DNA of 64,000 nucleotides from Saprospiraceae bacterium. GTDB taxonomy: Bacteria > Bacteroidota > Bacteroidia > Chitinophagales > Saprospiraceae. The translations under genes and the position numbers were made by a program. Each line of letters begins with the position of its first letter. The stretch's first letter is position 1. Shown here piece after piece: positions 9,699 to 18,820 of the stretch. The stretch is taken from positions 1 to 64,000 of the forward strand of contig JADLHT010000049.1 in NCBI GenBank assembly GCA_020848695.1. Direction: 5' to 3'. The notes beneath the pieces were generated by a model. It was not told where the DNA came from and searched no databases. It saw only the letters and a list, made by a program, of their open reading frames with translations.

Positions 9699-10634
9699 AT
9701 GAAAAGAAGAATTAAAAAATCGCAATGTGATAATTGCGGAGTTCATTTTTTAAAAGATGTTAATTTCTGTTACAATTGTGGTCAGGAAAATCATGTTCCA
9801 AATCAACCTATTAAGCATTTGTTCATAGAGTTTTTTGAATCCCTTTTTCATTTTGATACCAAATTCTTTTTTTCTTTCCATCAACTGGTGAGAAAACCAG
9901 GTTTAATGACATATGATTACAATAGAAACAAGCGGGGGCGATATGTGCCCCCAGTGAGATTATATGTTTTTGTAAGTGCGATTTTCTTTTTAATAGTAGG
10001 TTTTTTTCTGAATAGAAATATCGATGAGAAAATGGATAACAGTAATCAAGTTGGTGATGAAGGAATACAATTTACAATCAAAGGAGTAAAGTTAACAGCC
10101 TCAACAGAACTAGAAGTCCTAAAAAAATTAAATGATCATCAAATAGATTCTGCATTGATGGCAAATAATCCTGGTAAAAAAGTTGGATGGATTGAAAAAA
10201 GAATCTTCAAACAAATTATTAAGTTTTCAAATTCCAATAAAACTTTTATAAAGGGCTTGACCAATTATACTATTAAATATACCTCAATTATTTTATTTCT
10301 TTTAATGCCTCTGTATGCATTTTTCTTATGGTTGTATTTTTTAAGGTATAAAAGAAATTATTATGAATATTTGATTTTTTCAATACAATATCATACTGTC
10401 AGTTTTGCTTTATTGAGTATTATGTTGTTACTGGGTATTTATGTACACCCGGGATGGTTGGTTTTGTTTTCCGGTATATTGTTGTTTTACTATTTGTATA
10501 AAAGTCTAAAGATAAATTTTGGACTGAGTAGTATCCAAACATTTCTTTGTGCAACAATAATTTCTACCTTATACTCATTAGTGTTACTACTTACGGTAGC
10601 AATGAGCCTGTTACTTGGATTTATGAATGTATAA
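9699..10634 (+). CDS. DUF3667 family membrane protein with N-terminal zinc ribbon
   Basis: The 311-aa protein has an N-terminal zinc-ribbon pair, CDNC (about residues 10-13) and CYNCG (about 27-31). The DUF3667 hallmark follows: FFESLFHFDTKFF, then LVRKPGLMTYDYNRNKRGRY and VPPVRLYVFVSAIFF leading into the first membrane segment. Several more transmembrane helices fill residues 195-310. The family is widespread in Bacteroidota and its function is unknown. It converges on the next gene with only 12 bases between the stops. Confidence 0.82.
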   Translation: MKRRIKKSQCDNCGVHFLKDVNFCYNCGQENHVPNQPIKHLFIEFFESLFHFDTKFFFSFHQLVRKPGLMTYDYNRNKRGRYVPPVRLYVFVSAIFFLIVGFFLNRNIDEKMDNSNQVGDEGIQFTIKGVKLTASTELEVLKKLNDHQIDSALMANNPGKKVGWIEKRIFKQIIKFSNSNKTFIKGLTNYTIKYTSIILFLLMPLYAFFLWLYFLRYKRNYYEYLIFSIQYHTVSFALLSIMLLLGIYVHPGWLVLFSGILLFYYLYKSLKINFGLSSIQTFLCATIISTLYSLVLLLTVAMSLLLGFMNV

Positions 10635-10646
10635 ATTTGGGAAAAC

Positions 10647-11333
10647 CTAAGAATCTAATTTCTTTGATCGAATAATTGCAGATGCCTGCAAAGGCCATGA
10701 TTCAATGATATTCTCATCAATCTCTTCAAATTGTGTTTTTAATTTGCGTACTTCAGCCTTACTTAATTTTGAAACACGCTCAAAAGTGTTAATTCCATTA
10801 TTTTGTAAAATCCTGGAGGTGTCCTGATCAATGCCTAAGATCCAATGAAGAGGTTCTGCAGGCTTTGTATGTGATTTGGTACTTTTTCTACCCGGATGAA
10901 TGATTTGATTTAAAGCTTCTAGATGCTGATTTAAAATGTCTTTAATTTCTAGAGTAATAGAATGAACTTCAGATTTTGAATCCCTCTGTCTTTCAAAAAC
11001 TTTCTCATCAGAATCTGCTTCAATTGCAGTGCTCCCAGCCTTCGTTTCGATTTCTTTCCTTAGATTGGTGTATTTTAATTCTAATAAATCATATTTTGAC
11101 TTCCAGTCTTCATAGGCAACTTTATAGGTTCTTTCTTGATTTTGAAGTTGCTGTAATTGATCTTCAAGATCAATTTTATCCTTACGCGACTGATCATAAG
11201 TTGCCTTCATATTCTCTTTTTCAAAATTGCGCGTTTCAATGACTCGTTTCATGCTTAAATAAATAAAAATAGATGTGATCAAAGTTGCAATGAAAAGAAA
11301 CGCAAATAGCGCAATTAGTAAAGTACTGCTCAT
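10647..11333 (-). CDS. Membrane-anchored coiled-coil protein with C-terminal helix-hairpin-helix-like domain
   Basis: The 228-aa protein has one N-terminal transmembrane helix (about residues 4-27), a long charged coiled coil (about 30-95; ENMKATYDQSRKDKIDLEDQ and onward) and a linker. Its C-terminal domain (about 163-215) has the WILGIDQDTSRILQNNGI ... TFERVSKLSKAEVRKLK pattern of the small helix-hairpin-helix domains often annotated as flap-endonuclease-like or DUF4332-like. Similar architectures occur in Bacteroidota next to cell-envelope genes. It has no catalytic motif; the HhH part could bind DNA or serve as a protein module. Exact function is unknown. Confidence 0.6.
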   Translation of the reverse strand: MSSTLLIALFAFLFIATLITSIFIYLSMKRVIETRNFEKENMKATYDQSRKDKIDLEDQLQQLQNQERTYKVAYEDWKSKYDLLELKYTNLRKEIETKAGSTAIEADSDEKVFERQRDSKSEVHSITLEIKDILNQHLEALNQIIHPGRKSTKSHTKPAEPLHWILGIDQDTSRILQNNGINTFERVSKLSKAEVRKLKTQFEEIDENIIESWPLQASAIIRSKKLDS

Positions 11334-11377
11334 TAATTTAAATTAGATTGAGTTTGTAGGATACTGAGTAAAAATAG

Positions 11378-11776
11378 TTAATTTTTCAGAGGATATTCCT
11401 TATTGTATTCATATCTTAACACATCGAAAGAAGTGACAATTCCAACAAGTTCTCCGTCTTGTACAACAGGTACTGCGTGAAATAAATGTTCCATAAATAT
11501 TTCCGCCGCAGTTCCAACTTTATCAGTTGGTTCAATAACCGCTAATTTTCTTGTCATTACATCAGAGACCTTTGTATTTTCATAATCTTTAAGATCTATA
11601 CTGAGTTTAAAAAGATCATAAGTAGTAACCAGACCAACCAATTTTTTACCTTCAATTACAGGAATATGATGTATCCGATTGTTTATCAGGAGTTCTTTAA
11701 CTTTGGATAAGCTATCATTGGGACTAACTGTTTTTAGTTCCGTAGACATAATTGTTTTAACTGTTTCGTTCATCAT
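11378..11776 (-). CDS. CBS-domain pair protein
   Basis: The 132-aa protein consists of two CBS motifs forming one Bateman module. The first is VKTIMSTELKTVSPNDSLSKV with IHHIPVIEGKKLVGLVTTYDL; the second is VSDVMTRKLAVIEPTDKV with FHAVPVVQDGELVGIVTSFDV. Such stand-alone modules bind adenosine nucleotides and sense energy state or regulate a partner. No effector domain is attached and the partner is unknown. Met1 and Met2 are adjacent possible starts. Confidence 0.88.
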   Translation of the reverse strand: MMNETVKTIMSTELKTVSPNDSLSKVKELLINNRIHHIPVIEGKKLVGLVTTYDLFKLSIDLKDYENTKVSDVMTRKLAVIEPTDKVGTAAEIFMEHLFHAVPVVQDGELVGIVTSFDVLRYEYNKEYPLKN

Positions 11777-11824
11777 ACAACTTAAAATTTTGTTAAAAGT
11801 ACGATCTTTTGTTAGATCTAAAAG

Positions 11825-13846
11825 CTATCCAATAATTTTATTTATAAGATTTTTATCAGTCAACTGAGGGAGAGTGATACAGAGTAACTCATTTTTCTGC
11901 ATGAGCTCTTGGGCAGTTATGATTGCGCCTTCATTTCTCGCCCAGGACCTTCGGGCTATACCGTTGGCTACATCCCAATGGAGCATTTGTTCGAGATTGA
12001 CTTGTGATTCATTTGAACCATCAATCACCAAACCGAATCCTCCGTTAATTACTTCACCCCAGCCAACACCCCCTCCGTTATGAATGGATACCCAGGTTGC
12101 ACCTCTGAAACCATCGCCAATAACATTTTGAACAGCCATATCGGCGGTATACTTCGATCCGTCATAAATATTGGAAGTCTCCCGAAAAGGTGAGTCGGTT
12201 CCTGAAACATCATGATGGTCCCTTCCCAGAACTATTGGTGCAGAAATAATTTTCTCCTGAATCGCTTGATTCAATGCAGAAGCGATTCGTATTCTTCCAA
12301 TTGTATCGGCGTATAATATTCTAGACTTACTCCCTACAACAGGTAGATCTTTGGAAGCATTTCTAATCCATTCAAGATTATCCATGTATTGAGCTAATCG
12401 ATTGCCTTTAGATTCTCTCATTAACTCTTCAATTACATCGCCGGCAATTTTATCTGATATTTCTAAGTCCTTCAGAAGACCTGAAGTACAAACCCATCTA
12501 AAAGGTCCAAATCCGTAATCAAAGCAATACGGACCCATAATATCCTGCACATAAGAAGGATAACGGTATTCATGTGGGAGGTCGGATTTAAAGATATCTG
12601 CCTCAGCTTTTCCGGCTTCTAATAGAAATGCGTTGCCATAGTCCCAAAAGTACATTCCACTTTCGCAGAGGGTATTAATAGCTCGTACTTGTCTTTGTAA
12701 ACTACTTTTAATCTCTTTTTTAAATTTTATTTTATCAGTTAGTAACAAAGACTTTGCTTCTCGAAAGGAATATCCGACAGGACAATATCCTAAATCATCA
12801 ATATTATGTAGTGAAGTTTGATCTGAGCCTAAGTCTATTGAAATTTTATTCAATGCAGCATACTCCCATAAATCAACAATATTTCCATGATAGATCAGAC
12901 ATATTTCTGACTCTATTCCTATATTCTCCTTGGCTATTGAAAAGAGTAGATCAAGTTGAGTATAGATATTTTCTTTCAGAATATAGCCATCATTGATCCT
13001 CTGTTGTATGGCATCATCATCAACTTCTGCAATGATGCAGACACACTTTGTAATTATCGCAGCTATTGCTTGAGCACCTGACATTCCTCCTAATCCGGAT
13101 GTGATAAATAGTCGTCCTCTGAGATTCTTGTTGCCCAGTCCTCTGAGACGTCCCGCATTCAACAAAGTAATGGTAGTTCCGTGTACGATACCTTGTGGAC
13201 CTATATACATAAATGATCCGGCAGTCATCTGTCCGTATTGTGTAACTCCGATTGCATTGAATCTGTTCCAATCATCTTTTGAGCTATAGTTGGGTATCAT
13301 CATTCCATTGGTTACTACGACTCGGGGTGCGTTTGGGTGTGAAGGGAATAAACCAAGGGGATGCCCGGAATACAATACCAATGTTTGTTCATCGGTCATG
13401 TTTGCAAGATATTTCATGCAAAGTCTGTATTGTGCCCAATTCTGAAATACGGCTCCATTACCACCATATGTTATTAGTTCTTGAGGATATTTAGCAACCA
13501 ATGGGTCTAAATTGTTCTGTATCATTAGCATGATTGCTGCAGCTTTTATAGATTTGCATGGGTATTCCGAAAGACTCCTTGCATGAATAGCATGTTTCGG
13601 CATAAAGCGATACATGTATATTCGTCCAAATTGCATCAGTTCATGATAAAATTCTTTCGCCAGTATTTCGTGATCAGAAATATTAAAATAACGCAGCGCA
13701 TTTTGAAGAGCAAGACTTTTTTCCTCCACGGTCAACGATGAAATGTTTCGTATTGGGGCATGAGGAAATCGTTCATCAGGAGATTGCATCTCGGGAAGAA
13801 GGTCTGGAATACCTTCTAGTATTTCTTCTTGAAAACTTTTGATCAT
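11825..13846 (-). CDS. hutU: Urocanate hydratase (long Bacteroidota form)
   Basis: The 673-aa enzyme hydrates urocanate to imidazolonepropionate in histidine degradation using tightly bound NAD. Family landmarks are YSGHPLGLFPSHPNAPR, the MYIGPQGIVHGTT block, the NAD-binding ITSGLGGMSGAQAIAA, the GYCPVGYSF region and the conserved C-terminal SIHNGGGVGWGEVINGG. It is about 110 residues longer than classical HutU of roughly 555 aa; a longer form of around 660-670 aa is, from memory, typical of Bacteroidota. None of the other hut genes is in this window. It follows the beta-mannosidase gene by two bases, so they are probably co-transcribed. Confidence 0.9.
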   Translation of the reverse strand: MIKSFQEEILEGIPDLLPEMQSPDERFPHAPIRNISSLTVEEKSLALQNALRYFNISDHEILAKEFYHELMQFGRIYMYRFMPKHAIHARSLSEYPCKSIKAAAIMLMIQNNLDPLVAKYPQELITYGGNGAVFQNWAQYRLCMKYLANMTDEQTLVLYSGHPLGLFPSHPNAPRVVVTNGMMIPNYSSKDDWNRFNAIGVTQYGQMTAGSFMYIGPQGIVHGTTITLLNAGRLRGLGNKNLRGRLFITSGLGGMSGAQAIAAIITKCVCIIAEVDDDAIQQRINDGYILKENIYTQLDLLFSIAKENIGIESEICLIYHGNIVDLWEYAALNKISIDLGSDQTSLHNIDDLGYCPVGYSFREAKSLLLTDKIKFKKEIKSSLQRQVRAINTLCESGMYFWDYGNAFLLEAGKAEADIFKSDLPHEYRYPSYVQDIMGPYCFDYGFGPFRWVCTSGLLKDLEISDKIAGDVIEELMRESKGNRLAQYMDNLEWIRNASKDLPVVGSKSRILYADTIGRIRIASALNQAIQEKIISAPIVLGRDHHDVSGTDSPFRETSNIYDGSKYTADMAVQNVIGDGFRGATWVSIHNGGGVGWGEVINGGFGLVIDGSNESQVNLEQMLHWDVANGIARRSWARNEGAIITAQELMQKNELLCITLPQLTDKNLINKIIG

Positions 13847-13848
13847 AA

Positions 13849-16356
13849 TTATGGAATCAATTGATCGTATAGACTTGTGAAACGAATATTTTTTAAATCA
13901 AAATTTTGAACCTTGCTTTTACAGGTAATCGTTATTTTTTTACCGGGAGCAAGATCGAAATAATTAGGAAAGTATGCAAGCGTAGGTTCTTCTTTTAAAT
14001 ACAAAGCTTTTACAAATTGTTGAGAACTGATCTCAAATTGAAAATGAGAATTTACTTTTGTCAGATTGGAAAATTGAATATTGGGTTTTGATAATTTGAT
14101 ATCTTTTAATTTGTCTAAAAATCGAATCGAATAGGATTCATACCCCTTATAATTCCATTGTAAATAAATTACACCTGTATTTTCAATACTTAATTTTTTG
14201 TACTTTTTTAAATCTAAACTATAGATTTTTCCGGAATAATTAGGCTCAATCATTACATCCAAATGTTCCTTCAATAGATAGTTAGTATCATTTATTACAA
14301 ATCCAATTTTTATTTCCACCCCGACTTGATCAAAGTAGTCAGAACATAAAAATATAAAAATACTGTCCTCAGATATTGTTGTGGTTAATAAAATAGGTTG
14401 ATAGAGTTCCTTGGTTTTATGTTGAAGTGCTTTCCATCTTCCAAAATAATCCCGGCTTGACCAGCTTATTCCTGGCCAGCAATCATTAAATTGCCAATAT
14501 AAGGTTCCCATACAGTAAGGTTTTGATCTGCGATGAGCTGAGATTCCTAAGCCTATACCTTCGGCCTGATTGAGTTGATTTAAATAAATTAGGTCTTCAA
14601 AATTTTTTGGTTTTGGAAGATCTCTAATTAAATATTCACGGATCAACTCATTTCCCCTAGGATGCTTCTGATGAGCAAGCAGTGAAGTAGATTCTAGTGA
14701 CAATTCTTCTTGTAATGCAAACTCTTCAACAGTATTTATAGAGGGTAGGGATTGAAATCCTGCTTCGCTCATAAATCTAGGTACTCGATCTTCAAATTTT
14801 TCAAATTTCATTTCGTCATGCCAGATTCCCCAATCATGAGCATCTCCATGAGTGCTAAATCGATTATCTCCACGACCAAATAATGGTGATGATTCCCAAT
14901 AGGAATTTCGATTGCTAAATGTAGCAACAGAAGTTGGTAGAATTTCCATAAAAAGATTTTGGTAATCATTCCATAATCTTTCTCTGTTAGCACTAGATAG
15001 TCCAATTTGCCAACCCCAACGATACCAGGCTTCATTGTTCTCATTGTTGCCGCACCATAAAGCAATACAGGCGAATTTTGAAAGTCTTTTGACCTGATCA
15101 TCTGCTTCTAATCTCGCATTCGAAAGAAAATCAGAATCACCCGGATACATTCCACAAGCATACATAAAGTCATGCCATATCATGATTCCTAAGCGGTCAC
15201 AGGTCTCATAGAAACTATCAGATTCATAGTTTCCTCCACCCCAAATTCTCAACATGTTAAAATGACAATCAAATGCGTCTTGGAGAATTTCAGAATGATT
15301 TTGACTTCGGTTTTGGAAAATGCTTTGAGGAATATAATTCGCCCCTTTGGCAAAAATAGCTTTGTTGTTTACTAAAAAATAAAAAGATTGTCCCCAATTA
15401 TCATTCTTGCTAACTAAGTTAATGGTTCGTATTCCTGTTTTAAAATGTTTCAAATATATATGCTTATTCGATTCATTGGTAATCTGCAAACGTGTATCAT
15501 ATAGATTGGGTTGACCGGATCCATTTGGCCACCAAAGCTTTGGTTTGTTTAATTTTTGGGGCAATCTATAATTACTTTTACCTCTTAATAGATGCAGTGA
15601 ATCAGTAAAACTTTGATTATCCAATGACCAATGAATGATATAGTTACCTTCTATAGCCACATCTATTTCAAGACATAATTCAATATCTGCATATTGCGGG
15701 TATATTTTTTGAGTGTGTACTGAGTGATGTATTATGTTCAATGCATCATAAGAAAGAATATAAGGAATGTCCATAATTCCGCAACCAATAAATCTTGGAC
15801 CAAAATCCCAACCAAAATGATATTGAGGTTTTCGCACAACAACCCTCTCGTTTCCGGGTAATGGAAGAGTTAAATTAGCGTATTGCTTTTGCGATTCAAT
15901 TTCATTGGAATGAAATTGAATAATAAGTTCATTATTTTTTAACTTAAGAATCTTAGTAATATCAATTTGCCAGGTTCTAAAAGCATTGTTACATGTGCCT
16001 ATTTTTACTGAATTTAAGTACAGATCGGCATAAGTATCTATTCCATTCAATACTAAATAGTGATTTTTTTGAATCATTCTTTTCGAGCTTACATCAAACC
16101 TTGTTTTGAAAATAAATGATTTTTTACTAATATCCTGAAGTTTGCTCTCGTTATTGCTGAAAAATGGATCAAAAATTTTTCCCTCCTTATGCAGAATTTG
16201 ATATATACTACCCGGGATATCACAATTTGACCAGCTGCTATCCTCGGTTGATCGATATTGCCATTCCGAATTTAACATTAGAAAGTCCTGAGAATATCCT
16301 TGAAAATTCATGATTTGCAGTAAAATGATGAAAGTGGTATATTGAAAATAATTCAA
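13849..16356 (-). CDS. Glycoside hydrolase family 2 beta-mannosidase, exported
   Basis: The 835-aa protein has an N-terminal hydrophobic export signal ending YSQ, a GH2 jelly-roll sugar-binding domain (about residues 30-200), an immunoglobulin-like domain and the TIM barrel. Beta-mannosidase signatures are MLRIWGGGNYESDSFYETCD, LGIMIWHDFMYACGMYP, the acid/base Glu in LWCGNNENNEAW (about residue 430) and the nucleophile Glu in MSEAGFQSLPS. It should release terminal beta-linked mannose in the periplasm. The start is a TTG at 16356, preferred because a later ATG would remove the signal peptide. An in-frame stop lies just upstream. Confidence 0.88.
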   Translation of the reverse strand: MNYFQYTTFIILLQIMNFQGYSQDFLMLNSEWQYRSTEDSSWSNCDIPGSIYQILHKEGKIFDPFFSNNESKLQDISKKSFIFKTRFDVSSKRMIQKNHYLVLNGIDTYADLYLNSVKIGTCNNAFRTWQIDITKILKLKNNELIIQFHSNEIESQKQYANLTLPLPGNERVVVRKPQYHFGWDFGPRFIGCGIMDIPYILSYDALNIIHHSVHTQKIYPQYADIELCLEIDVAIEGNYIIHWSLDNQSFTDSLHLLRGKSNYRLPQKLNKPKLWWPNGSGQPNLYDTRLQITNESNKHIYLKHFKTGIRTINLVSKNDNWGQSFYFLVNNKAIFAKGANYIPQSIFQNRSQNHSEILQDAFDCHFNMLRIWGGGNYESDSFYETCDRLGIMIWHDFMYACGMYPGDSDFLSNARLEADDQVKRLSKFACIALWCGNNENNEAWYRWGWQIGLSSANRERLWNDYQNLFMEILPTSVATFSNRNSYWESSPLFGRGDNRFSTHGDAHDWGIWHDEMKFEKFEDRVPRFMSEAGFQSLPSINTVEEFALQEELSLESTSLLAHQKHPRGNELIREYLIRDLPKPKNFEDLIYLNQLNQAEGIGLGISAHRRSKPYCMGTLYWQFNDCWPGISWSSRDYFGRWKALQHKTKELYQPILLTTTISEDSIFIFLCSDYFDQVGVEIKIGFVINDTNYLLKEHLDVMIEPNYSGKIYSLDLKKYKKLSIENTGVIYLQWNYKGYESYSIRFLDKLKDIKLSKPNIQFSNLTKVNSHFQFEISSQQFVKALYLKEEPTLAYFPNYFDLAPGKKITITCKSKVQNFDLKNIRFTSLYDQLIP

Positions 16357-16471
16357 GGTAAATTAAGCCTAAAGGTAATGAGTTCTTTGAAAGGACTTAA
16401 GTATAATATTTAGTTGTATACGGCCAATTTGAAATTGAGCACATTTTTTATAAGTAGAGTTATTAAATAAA

Positions 16472-16497
16472 AAAAAGGTCTACTTTAAGACCTTTTT
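16472..16497 (-). terminator. Terminator of the 112-aa secreted protein gene
   Basis: A 10-bp stem (16472-16481 with 16488-16497) and six-base loop lie 38 bases beyond the stop at 16535. On the minus strand it is followed by an uninterrupted T-run. Confidence 0.85.
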
Positions 16498-16534
16498 ATT
16501 AATCAAACAAAAAAATGAAGTTTTAGAGACCTTA

Positions 16535-16873
16535 CTACTTTGAGTAAGAATACAAAACGGATTTTTTATTTATTACTAGGTAGCTTTTATAATAGGATTG
16601 ATTCATTTTGTTGCAGTCGGCAACCCATACATGGACTTGTTCTAGATTGTTATTGATTGATCTTAGGTAATAATAGTCTTTGTCATTTGATTTAATCATG
16701 GTAATGCCTGAAGGCAATAATTCAATCTTTAATTCATCCGGATCTAATTTAAGACATGAAGCATTAGTAAAAGCAATTTTTATGAGTTCATTCGAATTGT
16801 TTTTTGGTCCTGTTCCAGCTTGACAAATTCCGGCAATCATTAATGTAATGCATATTAAAAAATACTTTTTCAT
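16535..16873 (-). CDS. Small secreted protein of unknown function
   Basis: The 112-aa protein has a standard signal peptide (MKKYFLICITLMIAGICQAG) and a mature part of about 92 residues with two cysteines (TNASCLKL and VADCNKM). They could form one disulfide. No recognised family and no T9SS tail. It is the third of three consecutive minus-strand small secreted-protein genes, each followed by its own hairpin terminator, so it is expressed as a single gene. Confidence 0.6.
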   Translation of the reverse strand: MKKYFLICITLMIAGICQAGTGPKNNSNELIKIAFTNASCLKLDPDELKIELLPSGITMIKSNDKDYYYLRSINNNLEQVHVWVADCNKMNQSYYKSYLVINKKSVLYSYSK

Positions 16874-17057
16874 GGCGTTTAAATTATTAGGTTAACAATG
16901 GTACTTTAGAATTTTATGCTTTCAACCATGGATTGTAGTTTCGTTAGATTGTTATCAGTACAGTGGTATCAATTTTAAACCTATATTCTTGCAATTGTAT
17001 GGAATATATAATTAAATTTATTAATATGAATCAAATTTGATAAATTATTGTAACAAA

Positions 17058-17081
17058 AAAGGCCTTCTATTGAAGGCCTTT
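17058..17081 (-). terminator. Terminator of the 109-aa secreted protein gene
   Basis: A 10-bp perfect stem (17058-17067 with 17072-17081), a four-base loop and, on the minus strand, a following T-run mark the end of the gene whose stop is at 17104. Confidence 0.85.
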
Positions 17082-17103
17082 AAATTAAGAGAATAATTTA
17101 TAA

Positions 17104-17433
17104 TTATAGGATGAAAGGTGCTTCGCCGTTACAGATAGCTTCACAGGTCCAAAGTTTAGAAAAATCAGTGGCTGCTCCTTCATCTAACTTAAGTTCTACG
17201 TACCTGTAACTTCCTTTAGGTTTGAAAAATTGTCTTATTGCGGCATTTCCAGATCTATCAACCCCTTTAATAATGAGTACTCTTCCGCATTCACAATCAA
17301 ATGATCCGCGTCCATACTTTACTACTATTTGATCATGGGCTTTCTGCTTATCAACAGGTGCGTTGGAATTTCCAAAAAGATTTACTATGCTAAGCATGAA
17401 GATTGCGCTTAGTATTTGAATTGACTTTTTCAT
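17104..17433 (-). CDS. Small secreted protein with two Cys pairs
   Basis: The 109-aa product starts at the ATG at 17433, which opens a signal peptide (MKKSIQILSAIFMLSIVNLFG). A longer in-frame extension to 17475 would bury that signal and is not favoured. The mature part has DCECGR and TCEAIC, two close Cys pairs that could form disulfides or hold a metal. Other landmarks are VVKYGRGSF and RSGNAAIRQFF. I do not recognise the family. It is monocistronic, with its own terminator. Confidence 0.6.
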   Translation of the reverse strand: MKKSIQILSAIFMLSIVNLFGNSNAPVDKQKAHDQIVVKYGRGSFDCECGRVLIIKGVDRSGNAAIRQFFKPKGSYRYVELKLDEGAATDFSKLWTCEAICNGEAPFIL

Positions 17434-17854
17434 AATTTTAAATTTTAATAATGAATAAATATTGATTACAATCATTTATTCATTCTTATTGATTTTGATA
17501 TCAGGTAGAATATTTAAATATTTCTTAAGGTAAAAAATATAATTGTAGAGCTTTCTCGAAATATTTAAAGTTAGTGTGCTTATGTCTTCGTTGTAATTAC
17601 TCAACAATATTAATTGTTTAGCTTTTTCATGTTGAGAAAATTATTTTAAAATTCGAAACAAACTCCTTAGTTGAAATATTCAAAGAATTTAGGGTTGTAG
17701 AGAGTTAGAAAAATTAATAAGAAACCGGATTTAAAGTATTGCAATAAGCTCAGAAATTAATACAGTAAAGTTGCTTAAACAATAGCTGTTAAAATTGTAA
17801 TATTCAGTTCATTATTATTATTCAATGGATCGAGTTTTACGGTTTCTGGATAAA
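17434..17854. other. Intergenic region without recognisable gene
   Basis: Roughly 420 bases of AT-rich DNA between two minus-strand secreted-protein genes. It must hold the promoter of the 17104-17433 gene. I see no convincing ORF, RNA gene or repeat in it. Confidence 0.5.
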
Positions 17855-17883
17855 AAAAAGGCTCTCACTTTGAGAGCCTTTTT
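17855..17883 (-). terminator. Terminator of the Cys-rich secreted protein gene
   Basis: A 13-bp perfect stem (17855-17867 with 17871-17883) with a three-base loop lies 25 bases beyond the stop at 17908, with a T-run on the minus strand. Confidence 0.87.
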
Positions 17884-17907
17884 ATAAATAGCTTTTTATA
17901 AATTGAA

Positions 17908-18309
17908 TTAATTCATAATTTTATTTTCGGATTTAGCTTCTTTATCTTTAGAGCAGGATTTTGAACCTTTTGAACAACAAGATTTTTTTCCAGAAGTAGA
18001 ACTTGAATTAACAAAAGTAGCCGTTCCTTGATCAAACATAACTTCTGTGCTTGCAGTGGCTCCGCTTGCATCAGTAGTATTTCTGAAAAAACTAACTTTT
18101 CCCGATTTTTCGCAAACTCTTTTTTCAATGGAAGCGTCTTTGGCTGCAGCATCAGAAGCCGCCAATACATATGCTTCATCTGCTTTGAGATTAGAAGCCT
18201 GAGATGATTTGGAACATGATTTTTTAGCTCCACCTTTACAACATTGTGCTGAAAGTGTACCTATGGTTAGAAAACTACCCAATAAGATAAAGAACAATAC
18301 TTTTTTCAT
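17908..18309 (-). CDS. Secreted protein with Cys-rich ends
   Basis: The 133-aa protein has a signal peptide ending LSAQ. The mature protein opens with CCKGGAKKSCSKS and closes with KKSCCSKGSKSCSKDKE, so Cys/Lys/Ser-rich tails bracket a central region (about residues 45-105; IEKRVCEKSGKVSFF, ATASTEVMFDQGTATFVN). The tails look metal-binding or disulfide-forming. From memory, similar CC-rich small proteins occur in other Saprospiraceae, but no function is assigned. A -7-like TAAATTTG lies 22 bases before the start. Confidence 0.6.
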   Translation of the reverse strand: MKKVLFFILLGSFLTIGTLSAQCCKGGAKKSCSKSSQASNLKADEAYVLAASDAAAKDASIEKRVCEKSGKVSFFRNTTDASGATASTEVMFDQGTATFVNSSSTSGKKSCCSKGSKSCSKDKEAKSENKIMN

Positions 18310-18331
18310 ATGATTTTATTAAAATTTTACA

Positions 18332-18339
18332 CAAATTTA
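18332..18339 (-). promoter_or_regulatory. -7 element of the Cys-rich secreted protein gene
   Basis: On the minus strand the sequence reads TAAATTTG, matching TAnnTTTG, with a 22-base gap to the ATG at 18309. No -33 TTG is evident. Confidence 0.45.
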
Positions 18340-18400
18340 ATACGAAATAATTGAAGTCTTCCCTATGAAGTATATTTAACTTTATTTTAAAGAGACATCA

Positions 18401-18820
18401 ATGAGCAATAAATTTATAATGTACACATTGTCAGCAGTTTGTATTATTTTTACTTATTCTTGTAATACCTATAAATCTAAAACTAAGCCTTATGAATTAA
18501 TTAAAGTGGGTAATGGAGGTGGTTTTGCAGGAATCGAATTTGCTACTATCATTTATTCAGACGGCAAGATTAGTTCCAAAGAAATTTCCTATAATAAACT
18601 CAAAAAAGAAATTGTCTCTCAGCTAAAATCTAATATTTCAGTTCTTGGTCTGGATCAATTAGACTATAACGTTCCCGGAAATGTGTACCATTTTCTGGAA
18701 TTTAACACGAATGGAAAATTAAGAAGAATGGCCTGGGATCCTCAATCCAAGGATGTTCCTGCCCAGCTGGTTTTATTTTATAACAATATCAATCAAATAT
18801 TAAATAATTCGAAGAAATGA
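18401..18820 (+). CDS. Lipoprotein with GGGFAG motif, coupled to the M4 protease gene
   Basis: The 139-aa lipoprotein has its lipobox at about residues 18-21 (TYSC), placing it on a membrane surface. The mature part carries GNGGGFAGIEFATIIYSDGK (about 37-56), PGNVYHFLEF (about 92-101) and a final helix with LVLFYNNINQIL. This pattern recalls a common Bacteroidota lipoprotein family. Its GGFAG motif also recalls emfourin, the proteinaceous inhibitor encoded next to protealysin-type M4 proteases; that link is from memory and unproven. Its stop overlaps the M4 protease start by four bases (ATGA), so the two proteins are made together. Confidence 0.6.
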   Translation: MSNKFIMYTLSAVCIIFTYSCNTYKSKTKPYELIKVGNGGGFAGIEFATIIYSDGKISSKEISYNKLKKEIVSQLKSNISVLGLDQLDYNVPGNVYHFLEFNTNGKLRRMAWDPQSKDVPAQLVLFYNNINQILNNSKK

